This document shows, in pieces, positions 53,135-62,900 of a DNA stretch of 64,000 bases; position 1 is the first letter of the stretch, and each line of letters begins with the position of its first letter. The position numbers and the translations under genes were made by a program. The notes under the pieces are model-generated. The model was given only the letters and a program-made list of their open reading frames with translations. It was not told the DNA's origin and ran no database searches. The stretch is from Streptomyces sp. TS71-3 (GTDB lineage: Bacteria; Actinomycetota; Actinomycetes; Streptomycetales; Streptomycetaceae), in assembly GCF_018327685.1 (NCBI RefSeq), contig NZ_BNEL01000001.1, positions 3,844,001 to 3,908,000 of the forward strand, given 5' to 3'.

Positions 53135-53938
53135 ATGCGCCAGTACTCACCCGACTTCACCCCGCCCTGGAAGAGACAGCAGCCGGCGCCCGAGGTGCCG
53201 GCGGAGCCGGGGCTCGTGGTGGAGGAGGCCGGGACCGGGTTCTGCGGGGCGGTGATCCGCTGCGAGGCGGGTACGGTCACGCTGGAGGACCGCTTCGGCA
53301 AGCACCGCGCGTTCCCGCTCCAGCCCCGTGGCTTCCTGCTGGAGGGCAGACCCGTGACCCTGGTCAGGCCGCCCTCCGCCGGCGCCCCCGCGGTGCCGGC
53401 ACGCACGGTCTCCGGGTCCGTCGCCGTGCCGGGTGCGCGGGCCCGGGTCGCGCGGGCGGGGCGCATCTATGTCGAGGGGCGCCACGACGCCGAACTCGTC
53501 GAGAAGGTGTGGGGCGACGACCTGCGCATCGAGGGCGTGGTGGTCGAGTACCTGGAGGGCGTGGACGACCTCCCGGCGATCGTCGACGCCTTCGGACCCG
53601 CGCCCGGCGCGCGCCTCGGCGTGCTCGTCGACCACCTGCTGCCCGGCACCAAGGAGTCCCGGATCGCGGCCTCCGTGACCGGGCCGGACACCCTGGTCGT
53701 CGGCCACCCGTACATCGACGTCTGGGAGGCCGTGAAACCGTCCTCCGTGGGGATCGCGGCGTGGCCGCGCGTGCCGCGCGGGCAGGACTGGAAGACGGGG
53801 GTGTGCCGGGGGCTGGGGTGGCCGGAGAACACGGGCGCGGCGTGGGCGCGGATCCTTTCGTGCGTGCACAGCTACAAGGATCTGGAACCGGCGCTTCTGG
53901 GGCGTGTCGAGGAGTTGATCGACTTCGTCACGGCGTAG
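53135..53938 (+). CDS. DUF3097 family protein
   Basis: 267 residues. The conserved DUF3097 core has IYVEGRHDAELVEKVWGDDL, VVVEYLEGVDDLPAIVDAF, LGVLVDHLLPGTKESRIA and VVGHPYIDVWEAVKPSSVGI. IYVEGRHDAEL recalls a TOPRIM-like acidic motif, so nucleic-acid metal chemistry is possible but unproven. ATG with TATCGT at 53122-53127, seven nt upstream: probably leaderless. The family is restricted to actinobacteria and its function is unknown. Confidence 0.85.
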   Translation: MRQYSPDFTPPWKRQQPAPEVPAEPGLVVEEAGTGFCGAVIRCEAGTVTLEDRFGKHRAFPLQPRGFLLEGRPVTLVRPPSAGAPAVPARTVSGSVAVPGARARVARAGRIYVEGRHDAELVEKVWGDDLRIEGVVVEYLEGVDDLPAIVDAFGPAPGARLGVLVDHLLPGTKESRIAASVTGPDTLVVGHPYIDVWEAVKPSSVGIAAWPRVPRGQDWKTGVCRGLGWPENTGAAWARILSCVHSYKDLEPALLGRVEELIDFVTA

Positions 53939-54606
53939 GGGGCTGGCGCCCCCGGGTGGCCGAGTATGTGGGGGCCGGTGACGGTGTGGCGGGTTCGTCG
54001 TCGCTTGCTGCGCGGTTCCCCGCGCCCCTTCTGGTCGGGGGCTTCGCCCCGGTCATGTCGCGGCCCTCTCGCGTTCGTGAGAGTGTGGCGGGTTCGTCGT
54101 GGCTGGTCGCGCGGTTCCCCGCGCCCCTGAAAACGGGGTTACGCCCCGTCAATGTGGGGCTGCGCCCACAGGGAGCGCGGGGAACTGCTGGGGGCACCTC
54201 CCACGCCCTTCAGGCAGCGGGGGACAGCCACGAGGTGGCGGCAGTGTCTCGACGGGCGTGAGGTGGCGGGCGGGTGATCGGGGCGCAGCCCCGCTTGGAA
54301 GGGGCGCGGGATGGGGGTGCCTCTCACGCCCTCAAGGCACTAGGGGAGCGACCAGCTCTCCGGTGGCCGCGGTGGTGGTCCGGCGTCGGAAGGGGGCCGT
54401 GCCGGCGCCCCCGTGCTCTTGCCCGCGCGGCACCCCCGCGCCGTACACTGGGCGGGGAAAATTGGCACTCGTGTGTGGTGAGTGCCAAGGGGGGCCGGTC
54501 CTGGCGAATCGGGGATGGCTTGGGTCCAGGGTGGGGAGACCGGACGTAGGGGCCGGGGGTACGAGGCCGGACGACCTGTCCGGGTGGACGGAACTGGAGG
54601 TGCGCG
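53939..54606. repeat. Intergenic region with dispersed repeats and CIRCE-controlled promoter
   Basis: 668 bp. The CGCGGTTCCCCGCGCCCC core occurs at 54011 and 54110, a reverse copy AGCGCGGGGAACTGC near 54176, and the second module (GGGGGCACCTCCCACGCCCTTC and GGGGGTGCCTCTCACGCCCTC) near 54190 and 54312. The last 190 bp hold the hrcA promoter and CIRCE. Confidence 0.75.
54444..54488 (+). promoter_or_regulatory. hrcA promoter with perfect CIRCE operator
   Basis: CIRCE at 54462-54488: TTGGCACTC, nine bases, GAGTGCCAA, a perfect 9-9-9 inverted repeat. A -10 TACACT at 54444-54449 with TTGCCC at 54419-54424 places the operator at the transcription start. HrcA binds CIRCE and represses its own operon until heat shock. 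Confidence 0.93.
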
Positions 54607-55623
54607 ATGCTCAGTGAACGCAGGCTGGAAGTGCTGCGCGCCATCGTCCAGGACTACGTCGGTACCGAGGAGCCGGTCGGGTCGAAGGCGCTCACCGAGC
54701 GTCACAACCTCGGCGTCTCGCCCGCCACCGTGCGCAACGACATGGCCGTCCTGGAGGACGAGGGCTTCATCGCCCAGCCGCACACCAGCGCCGGCCGGAT
54801 CCCCACGGACAAGGGCTACCGCCTCTTCGTCGACAGGCTCGCCGGCGTCAAGCCGATGAGCGCACCCGAGCGCCGCGCCATCCAGAACTTCCTGGACGGC
54901 GCCGTGGACCTCGACGACGTCGTGGCCCGCACGGTCCGTCTGCTCGCCCAGCTGACCCGCCAGGTGGCCGTCGTGCAGTACCCTTCGCTGACCCGTTCCA
55001 CGGTTCGGCACGTGGAACTGCTGTCGATGGCGCCGGCACGGTTGATGCTGGTGCTGATCACGGACACCGGCCGGGTGGAGCAGCGCATGGTGGACTGTCC
55101 CGCCCCGTTCGGCGAGACCTCGCTCGCCGATCTGCGCGCCAGGCTGAACAGCAGGATCGGCGGCCGCCGCTTCGCGGACGTGCCGCAACTCGTGCAGGAT
55201 CTGCCGGAGGCCTTCGAGGCCGAGGACCGCGGCACCGTCCAGACCGTGCTCTCCACCCTGCTGGAGACACTGGTGGAGGAGACCGAGGAGCGCTTGATGA
55301 TCGGCGGCACCGCCAATCTCACCCGCTTCGGACACGACTTCCCCCTCACCATCCGGCCGGTGCTCGAAGCCCTTGAGGAGCAAGTGGTGCTCCTCAAGCT
55401 CCTCGGGGAGTCGACGGACTCCGGCATGACGGTACGGATCGGTCATGAGAACGCGCACGAGGGACTCAACTCCACGTCCGTGGTCTCCGTCGGCTACGGT
55501 TCGGGCGGGGAGGCACTCGCCAAGCTCGGCGTGGTCGGACCGACCCGCATGGACTATCCGGGAACGATGGGAGCAGTACGCGCAGTGGCACGTTACGTCG
55601 GACAGATCCTGGCGGAGTCGTAA
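54607..55623 (+). CDS. hrcA: Heat-inducible transcription repressor HrcA
   Basis: 338 residues. The winged helix at the N-terminus ([40 protein letters not shown]) contacts DNA, and the GAF-like dimerisation domain follows, with the inserted segment in the middle, as in the Thermotoga structure. The protein needs GroEL for full repression. ATG with GGAGGT six nt upstream, downstream of a CIRCE element that it must bind. dnaJ begins one base after the stop, so they form one operon. Confidence 0.96.
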   Translation: MLSERRLEVLRAIVQDYVGTEEPVGSKALTERHNLGVSPATVRNDMAVLEDEGFIAQPHTSAGRIPTDKGYRLFVDRLAGVKPMSAPERRAIQNFLDGAVDLDDVVARTVRLLAQLTRQVAVVQYPSLTRSTVRHVELLSMAPARLMLVLITDTGRVEQRMVDCPAPFGETSLADLRARLNSRIGGRRFADVPQLVQDLPEAFEAEDRGTVQTVLSTLLETLVEETEERLMIGGTANLTRFGHDFPLTIRPVLEALEEQVVLLKLLGESTDSGMTVRIGHENAHEGLNSTSVVSVGYGSGGEALAKLGVVGPTRMDYPGTMGAVRAVARYVGQILAES

Positions 55624-56763
55624 GTGGCCACGGATTACTACGCGGTCCTGGGCGTCCGCCGCGACGCGTCCCAGGACGAGATCAAGAAAGCGTTCCGCAG
55701 GCTCGCCCGCGAGCTGCACCCGGACGTCAATCCCGATCCGAAGACGCAGGAGCGGTTCAAGGAGATCAACGCCGCTTACGAGGTCTTGTCGGACCCGCAG
55801 AAGAAGCAGGTCTACGACCTCGGCGGGGACCCGCTGTCCCAGACGGGCGGCGCGGGCGGCCCCGGAGGCTTCGGCGCGGGCGGCTTCGGCAACTTCTCCG
55901 ACATCATGGACGCCTTCTTCGGCACGGCGTCCCAGCGTGGGCCCAGGTCGCGCACCCGGCGCGGCCAGGACGCGATGATAAGGCTGGAGATCGAGCTCAA
56001 CGAGGCGGCCTTCGGCACCACGAAGGACATCCAGGTCGACACGGCCGTCGTCTGCTCCACCTGCAACGGCGAGGGCGCCGCACCGGGCACCACCGCGCAG
56101 ACCTGCGACATGTGCCGCGGCCGCGGCGAGGTCTCGCAGGTCACCCGGTCGTTCCTGGGCCAGGTCATGACGTCCAGGCCCTGCCCGCAGTGCCAGGGCT
56201 TCGGCACGGTCGTGCCCACCCCCTGCCCGGAGTGCGCCGGCGACGGCCGCATCCGCTCCCGCCGCACCCTCACCGTCAAGATCCCGGCAGGCGTCGACAA
56301 CGGCACCCGGATCCAACTCGCCGGCGAGGGCGAGGTCGGCCCGGGCGGCGGCCCGGCCGGCGACCTCTACGTGGAGATCCACGAACTGCCCCACCAGGTC
56401 TTCCAGCGCCGCGGCGACGACCTGCACTGCACGGTCACCATCCCGATGACCGCCGGCGCGCTCGGCACCAAGGTGCCGCTGGAGACCCTGGACGGCATGG
56501 AGGAGATCGATATCCGGCCAGGCACCCAGTCCGGCCAGTCGGTCCCGCTGCACGGCCGCGGCATCACCCACCTGCGTGGTGGCGGCCGCGGTGACCTGAT
56601 CGTGCATGTCGAGGTCCAGACCCCCGGCAAGCTCGACCCCGAGCAGGAACGGCTGCTCAGGGAGCTGGCCAAGCTGCGTGGCGAGGAGCGTCCGACGGGA
56701 CAGTTCCAGCCAGGCCAGCAGGGCCTGTTCTCCCGGCTGAAAGATGCCTTCAACGGGCGATGA
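55624..56763 (+). CDS. dnaJ: Chaperone DnaJ (second type, hrcA operon)
   Basis: 379 residues. J-domain at 1-70 with His32-Pro-Asp; a Gly/Phe-rich linker; four zinc-finger motifs CxxCxGxG from Cys144 (CSTCNGEG, CDMCRGRG, CPQCQGFG, CPECAGDG); then the substrate-binding domain (VKIPAGVDNGTRIQLAGEGE). It stimulates DnaK ATPase and holds unfolded chains. GTG start directly after the hrcA stop. Actinobacteria carry a separate dnaJ in the dnaK operon; this one is the hrcA-linked copy (dnaJ2) under CIRCE. Confidence 0.96.
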   Translation: MATDYYAVLGVRRDASQDEIKKAFRRLARELHPDVNPDPKTQERFKEINAAYEVLSDPQKKQVYDLGGDPLSQTGGAGGPGGFGAGGFGNFSDIMDAFFGTASQRGPRSRTRRGQDAMIRLEIELNEAAFGTTKDIQVDTAVVCSTCNGEGAAPGTTAQTCDMCRGRGEVSQVTRSFLGQVMTSRPCPQCQGFGTVVPTPCPECAGDGRIRSRRTLTVKIPAGVDNGTRIQLAGEGEVGPGGGPAGDLYVEIHELPHQVFQRRGDDLHCTVTIPMTAGALGTKVPLETLDGMEEIDIRPGTQSGQSVPLHGRGITHLRGGGRGDLIVHVEVQTPGKLDPEQERLLRELAKLRGEERPTGQFQPGQQGLFSRLKDAFNGR

Positions 56764-56841
56764 CGTCGGTCGGTGACCGAGGCATATGCCTTGCGTAAGG
56801 CTGGTTTCGGACTTGTGTGGGGGACGTGACACCATGCGGTC

Positions 56842-58005
56842 ATGTCCTCCGCACTGACCGATCTCCTCCCTCTTCCGATCGTGCAGGCCCCCATGGCAGG
56901 CGGTGCTTCGTGCCCGCGGCTCGCCGCCGCCGTCAGCGAGGCCGGAGGACTCGGCTTCCTCGCCGCCGGCTACAAGACGGCCGACGGGATGTACCACGAG
57001 ATCAAGCAGTTGCGCGGACTCACGGACCGGCCGTTCGGCGTCAATCTCTTCCTGGCGGGGCCCGACTACGCGGACCCGGGCGCCGTCACCGTCTACCGGG
57101 AGCAACTCGCCGGCGAGGCCGCCTGGTACGAGACGGAGCTGGGCGACTCCGACTGCGGTGGCGACGACGGCTTCGACGCCAAACTCGCCGTACTGCTCGA
57201 CGACCCGGTGGCCGTGGTGTCGTTCACCTTCGGCTGTCCCGCGGGCGAGGTGCTCACCGCCCTCTCCCGGGCCGGCACCCTCACCGTGGTGACCGCCACC
57301 ACCCCTCAGGAGGCGCGGGACGCCGAGCAGGCCGGCGCCGACGCGATCTGCCTCCAGGGCATCGAGGCGGGCGGCCACCAGGGCACCCACCGCGACCAGC
57401 CGGAGCGTGACGGCGCCGGATACGGGCTGCTCAGCCTGGTCGCCGAGGCCCGCGAGGCCGTGGAGCTCCCGCTGATCGCCAGCGGCGGCCTGATGCGCGG
57501 CACCCAGATCGCCGCGGTGCTCGCCGCCGGAGCGGTCGCCGGGCAGCTCGGTACCGCCTTCCTCGTCACCCCCGAGTCGGGCGCCCATCCGCTGCACAAG
57601 GAGGCCGTCAGCGGCTCGCTGTTCGCCCGTACGGAGATCACCCGCGCGTTCACCGGCAGGCCCGCCCGCGGCCTCGTCAACCGCTTCATGCGCGAGCACG
57701 GCCCCTACGCCCCCTCCGCCTACCCCCAGATACACCACCTGACCTCACCCCTGCGCGCGGCCGCCACCGCGGCCGGCGACCAGCAGGGCATGGCGCTGTG
57801 GGCGGGCCAGGGCTACCGGATGACCCGGGAGCTGCCCGCCGCACGGCTCGTCGAGCAGCTGGCCACCGAACTCGACGACGCCAGGACGGCCGCCTGGGCG
57901 CCGCCCCGCAGACCCGGGCACCTCGCCCCGGCCGAGGCGTCCGCGACCCCCGCGGACCCCGTGGGACCCGCCGGAGCCCCGGCGGGGGACGGCGGTGCGG
58001 TGTGA
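56842..58005 (+). CDS. Nitronate monooxygenase family flavoprotein
   Basis: 387 residues, a TIM barrel of the 2-nitropropane dioxygenase type: IVQAPMAGGASCPRLAAAVS, AGGLGFLAAGYKTADGMYHE, FGVNLFLAGP, ADAICLQGIEAGGHQGTHRD and LIASGGLMRGTQIAAVLAAG. It oxidises alkyl nitronates with FMN. The C-terminal 50 residues are Pro/Ala-rich. ATG with no good ribosome-binding site. It overlaps rsmE by four nt (GTGTGA context), so the two are coupled even though their functions are unrelated. Confidence 0.9.
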   Translation: MSSALTDLLPLPIVQAPMAGGASCPRLAAAVSEAGGLGFLAAGYKTADGMYHEIKQLRGLTDRPFGVNLFLAGPDYADPGAVTVYREQLAGEAAWYETELGDSDCGGDDGFDAKLAVLLDDPVAVVSFTFGCPAGEVLTALSRAGTLTVVTATTPQEARDAEQAGADAICLQGIEAGGHQGTHRDQPERDGAGYGLLSLVAEAREAVELPLIASGGLMRGTQIAAVLAAGAVAGQLGTAFLVTPESGAHPLHKEAVSGSLFARTEITRAFTGRPARGLVNRFMREHGPYAPSAYPQIHHLTSPLRAAATAAGDQQGMALWAGQGYRMTRELPAARLVEQLATELDDARTAAWAPPRRPGHLAPAEASATPADPVGPAGAPAGDGGAV

Positions 58006-58802
58006 CGGCACCCGTCTTCGTCGTCGACGACCTGGGCGCGCCCGAGGGCACCGGATCGCCCGGCGACCCCGGCCCCGCGGAACCTCCCCGGGCCGACGGG
58101 CCCCGGTACGTGCTCGACGGGCCCGAGGGACGGCACGCCGTCGCGGTGAAGCGGCTGCGGCCCGGCGAGGAGGCGGTGCTCACCGACGGCGCGGGCCGCT
58201 GGGCCGCCTGCGTGGTGCTGGATGCCGAGGGCAAGGACCGGCTGGTGCTCAGCAGGGGGCCGGTCCGCGAGGAACCCGCCCCCGAGCCCCGTATCACCGT
58301 CGTCCAGGCCCTCCCGAAGGGCGACCGCGGCGAGCGTGCCGTGGAGACCATGACGGAGACCGGGGTCGACACGATCGTGCCGTGGGCGGCGGAGCGCTGC
58401 GTCACGCAGTGGAAGGGCGAGCGGGGCCTCAAGGCGCTCGGCAAGTGGCGGGCGACCGCACGCGAGTCGGGCAAGCAGTCGCGCCGGGTGCGCTTTCCCG
58501 ACGTGGCCGATGCGATGTCGGGCAAGCAGGTGGCCGCGGTTCTGGCGCGTGCCGAACTGGCCGTCGTGCTGCACGAGGATCCCGCTCACCCGGCGGAGCC
58601 GCTGGCGACGACTGTGTTGCCCGTGCGTGGCGAGATCGTGCTCGTCGTCGGGCCCGAGGGTGGGGTGTCCCCTGCGGAGCTCGCGCTCTTCGCCGAGGCG
58701 GGGGCCAGGGTGTGCCGGCTCGGGCGCAGCGTGCTGCGGACGTCCACCGCGGGGACCGTGGCGGCTGCGGTGCTGCTCGGGCGCAGCGGGCGGTGGGGCT
58801 AG
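58002..58802 (+). CDS. rsmE: 16S rRNA (uracil1498-N3)-methyltransferase
   Basis: 266 residues. A PUA-like N-terminal domain (RYVLDGPEGRHAVAVKRLRP) precedes a SPOUT methyltransferase domain with the trefoil-knot motifs VVQALPKGDRGERAVETMTE, EIVLVVGPEGGVSPAELALF and LGRSVLRTSTAGTVAAAVLL. It methylates U1498 in the 30S decoding region. GTG start at 58002 overlaps the stop of the monooxygenase gene. An insertion rich in Pro/Gly lies near residue 25. Confidence 0.94.
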   Translation: MTAPVFVVDDLGAPEGTGSPGDPGPAEPPRADGPRYVLDGPEGRHAVAVKRLRPGEEAVLTDGAGRWAACVVLDAEGKDRLVLSRGPVREEPAPEPRITVVQALPKGDRGERAVETMTETGVDTIVPWAAERCVTQWKGERGLKALGKWRATARESGKQSRRVRFPDVADAMSGKQVAAVLARAELAVVLHEDPAHPAEPLATTVLPVRGEIVLVVGPEGGVSPAELALFAEAGARVCRLGRSVLRTSTAGTVAAAVLLGRSGRWG

Positions 58803-59366
58803 CCCCGGTTCCGGCTCGGGCTGCCCGCGGTTCCGGCTTCGGCTGCGGTGCCGGCTTCCTGGGCCCGCGGTCCGGCTTTTGGCCTTCGGCCTTGGCGGTG
58901 GGGGGTGTCTTTCGGGGGTGGCGTGTACGGGTTGTCGTGGGTGTTTGCGCAGTTCCCCGCGCCCCTTTTTTGGCCTTCGGCCTTGGCGGTAGGGGGTGCC
59001 TCTTCTGGGGAGCGCGGTCTGCCGGTGCGTCGTGGCTGTCCTCCACTGCCTGTAGGGCGTGGGAGGTACCCCCAGCAGTTCCCCGCGCCCCTTTCCGGGG
59101 CGGCCCGTACGATCAGACAGCCCCCGCCATTGGTCACCTGGTCACCGACATCCGATGGTCGCCCCCCGGTGGCCGCCGAACGCCTGGTGGTCAGCGCCGC
59201 CCCATGGTCACCGACCCTTGATGGTCCCGACGCCCGATGGTTTCGATTAACGGCCGACCGTCCACACACCCCGGTGGTCACGACCCAGTATGGTCGCCAT
59301 CCCCTAGTGGTCATCAGTGGTCATCGGTATCCACACCCGAGTGGTCACCTACACCGAGGAGACACG
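58803..59366. repeat. Intergenic region with dispersed repeat and a cluster of TGGTCACC-like motifs
   Basis: 564 bp. The dispersed CGCAGTTCCCCGCGCCCC core is at about 58948, and the second module joined to the core is at 59043-59095. 59131-59350 then has at least ten degenerate copies of TGGTCACC/TGGTCGCC at roughly 15-30 bp spacing. No gene is supported. Confidence 0.75.
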
Positions 59367-59759
59367 TTGGAACTCGCCCAGGTCAGGCTGCTGGTCTCCG
59401 ACTTCCCCGCCTGTTACCGGTTCTACGCGGACGTCCTCGGGCTGAAACCCCAGTCGGGCGCGGTGGACGGGCCCTACGAGAAGTTCAGCCCGGCCGTCGG
59501 CTCCGCCGGTGTGGCGCTGCAGGACCGGGTGGCGATGTCCGAGGTGCTGGGGGAGCTCGCGGAAGCCGCGAGCGGGCACCGTTCCCTCGTGGTGCTCCGG
59601 GTCGACGACCTCGACGCATACTGTGCCGAGATCGCCGGGCGCGGCGGCCAACTGGTACAGGGCCCGGGGCCGATGACCGAGCGGATGCGCGTCGCGCACC
59701 TGAAGGACCCCGAGGGGAACCTGGTGGAACTCCAGGAATGGTTGCTGATGCAGGGCTGA
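59367..59759 (+). CDS. VOC superfamily (glyoxalase/bleomycin-resistance fold) protein
   Basis: 130 residues: LELAQVRLLVSDFPACYRFY, DVLGLKPQSGAVDGPYEKFS and, at the end, RVAHLKDPEGNLVELQEWL. These are the two beta-alpha-beta-beta-beta modules of the VOC fold, with a glutamate in NLVELQEW as the usual last metal ligand. The substrate is not predictable. The TTG start at 59367 is chosen because GAGGAG lies six to seven nt before it and the fold begins at once; there is no ATG or GTG with a better context. Confidence 0.85.
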   Translation: MELAQVRLLVSDFPACYRFYADVLGLKPQSGAVDGPYEKFSPAVGSAGVALQDRVAMSEVLGELAEAASGHRSLVVLRVDDLDAYCAEIAGRGGQLVQGPGPMTERMRVAHLKDPEGNLVELQEWLLMQG

Positions 59760-59943
59760 CCGAGGGCTGACCGGAGCCCACGCGCGCGTGGCCGCTCCGG
59801 TGGAAGCGGTGCTCAGGGCGCCGCCGGGTACCCGCGCGGCGCCCGCGGCGGCGGCCCCGTGGATGCGGAACTGAGGCTTTTCCCACGGCCTGGAGTGATC
59901 CAAACCGCTGACCGGTACGGTCCGCCCTGCCTAGGCTGATCGT

Positions 59944-62900
59944 GTGACACAGTCTGGGTACCTACGGTTTCCTCATCTTCACGGTGAGTTCATCGCTTTC
60001 ACGGCAGAGGACGACGTCTGGGTCGCGCCTCTCGACGGCGGTCGCGCCTGGCGGGTCAGCGCGGACAACATGCCGGTCGGCCACCCCCGGATCTCCCCGG
60101 ACGGCACGACCGTGGCCTGGACCTCCCGCCGCGACGGAGCGCCCGAGGTCCACGTCGCGCCCCTCGACGGCGGGCCGTCCCGGCGGCTGACGCACTGGGG
60201 CAGCAACCAGACCGCCGTGCGCGGCTGGACGCCCGACGGCCGGGTGCTCGCCGTCACCGCGTACGGCCAGGCGTCGCTGCGCCGCACCTGGGCCCGCGCG
60301 GTCCCGCTGGACGGCGGCCCCGCCGAGACGCTGCCCTACGGGCCGGCCGGCTCGGTCGCGCACGGGCCCGCGGGCCAGGTCCTGCTGGTGTCCGTGCCGA
60401 TGAGCCGCGAGGCCGCCTGGTGGAAGCGGTACCGCGGCGGCAGCATGGGCAAGCTCTGGATCGACCGCGAGGGCAACGGCGAGTTCGTCCGCGTCCACGA
60501 GCAGATCGACGGCAACATCGAGTGGCCCATGTGGGTCGGCGACCGGATCGCCTTCCTCTGCGACCACGAGGGCGTCGGCGCCGTCTACTCCTCCCTGCCG
60601 GACGGCTCCGACCTGCGCCGGCACACGGACCTCGGCGGCGGCCCCGGGACACCGCCCGCGGCCCCTTCGGCACCGGCCGCGGACGGCGCCGGCGCGGAAG
60701 GGCCCGCGGACGCCCCCGCGCCCGCCGCCGAAGGCGCGGCCCCCGCCGCGGACGGCACCGGGGACGGCGCCGGGGCGACCTCCGAGCCACCCGCCGGCCC
60801 CACGGACGAGACGGCACGGGCCGAGGAGTCCACCCCCGAGGCCCCCGAGGCCCCCGAGGCGTCCAAGGCCCCCCTGTACGGCTACTACGCCCGGCACGCC
60901 GCCACCGACGGCCGCCGCGTCGTCTACGCGCGCGCGGGCGAGCTGTGGATCCTGGACGACCTGGACGGCGCCGAGCCCCGGCGGCTCGACATCCGCCTCG
61001 GCGGCCAGCGCACCGACCTCCAGCCCCGGCCGCTGAACGCCTCCCGCTGGTTCGGCTCCGCCGCGCCCGACCACACCGGCCGGGGCAGCGCCGTGTCGGT
61101 CCGCGGCGCCATCCACTGGGTCACCCACCGCGAGGGCCCCAGCCGCGTGCTGGCCGCCACGGCGGGCGTGCGGGCCCGGCTGCCGCGCACCTTCCGCGCC
61201 GACGGCGAGGAGCAGGTGGTCTGGGTGACCGACGCGGAGGGCGACGACGCGCTGGAGTTCGCGCCCGCCACCGGCCTCGCGCCCGGCGCCACGCCCCGCA
61301 GGATCGCCGCCGGGCAGCTCGGCCGGGTGCTGGGCCTCGCCATGGCCCCGGACGGCAGCCGCGCCGCCGTCGCCTCCCACGACGGCCGCGTGCTGCTCGT
61401 GGAGCGGGAGTCCGGTGAGGTGCGCGAGGTGGACAGGAGCGAGCACGGCGAGGCCTCGGGACTGGTCTTCTCGCCGGACTCGGCCTGGCTGGCATGGTCG
61501 CACCCCGGCCCCCGCCCGCTGCGGCACCTGAAGCTCGCCGGCACCGCCGACCTCACGGTCAGCGAGGCCACCCCGCTCAGGTTCCGCGACTACGCGCCCG
61601 CGTTCACGCTGGACGGCAAGCACCTCGCGTTCCTCTCGGAGCGGTCGTTCGACCCGATCTACGACGAGCACGTCTTCGACCTGGCGTTCGTGGACGGCTC
61701 CCGGCCGCACCTGATCACCCTCTCGGCCACCACGCCCGCGCCCTTCGGGCCGCAGCGGCACGGCCGCCCCTTCGAGGCGCCCGACAAGGACGAGACGCCC
61801 GACAGCGAGGGCGCCCCGGCCACCCGGATCGACCTGGACGGCCTCGCCGACCGCATCGTGCCGTTCCCCGTGGAGGCCGGCCGCTACTCGACCCTGCGGG
61901 CCGCCAAGGACGGGCTGCTGTGGCTGCGGCACCCCGTGCTCGGCGTGCTCGGCTCCTCCCGCGCCAGGCCCGAGGACCAGGACCCCAAGTCCGACCTGGA
62001 GCGCTACGACCTCGTCCAGCAGAGCACGGAGCACCTGGCGTCGGGCGCCGACCACTTCTCCGTCAGCGGCGACGGCAAGCGGGTGCTGCTGTGGACCGAC
62101 AGCAAGCTGAAGGTGGTGCCGAGCGACCGGCGCGCCTCGCACGACGACGACAGCGACACCAACATCACCGTCGACCTCTCCCGGGTGCGGCAGAACATCG
62201 ACCCGGTCGCCGAGTGGCGCCAGATGTACGCCGAGGCGGGCCGCCTGATGCGGGACCACTTCTGGCGCCCCGACCTGGGCGGCGTCGACTGGGACGGCGT
62301 GCTGGACCGCTACCGCCCGCTGCTGGGGCGCGTCGCCACCCACGACGACCTCGTCGACCTCCTCTGGGAGGTGCAGGGGGAGCTGGGCACCTCGCACGCC
62401 TATGTGTCGCCCTCCGGCGGCTACGGCACCTCCTCGACCCGGCAGGGCCTGCTGGGCGCCGACCTGTCGCGGCACGAGGACGGGCTGTGGCGGATCGACC
62501 GCATCCTCCCCTCCGAGACCTCCGACCCGGGCGCGCGCTCCCCGCTCGCCGCACCGGGCGCGGCGGTCCGCACGGGTGACGCGGTGATCGCGATCGCCGG
62601 CCAGCCCGTCGACCCGGTCACCGGACCCGGGCCGCTGCTCGTCGGCACGGCGGGCAAGCCCGTGGAGCTGACCATCTCGCCCGCGGGCGGCGGCGAGCCG
62701 CGGTACGCGGTGGTCGTACCGCTCGACGACGAGGAGCCGCTGCGCTACCACGCCTGGGTCGCCGAGCGCCGCGCCTACGTCCACGAGCAGTCGGGCGGCC
62801 GGCTCGGCTACCTCCACGTACCGGACATGCAGGCCCCCGGCTGGGCGCAGATCCACCGGGACCTGCGGGTCGAGGTGGCCCACGACGGCCTCGTGGTGGA

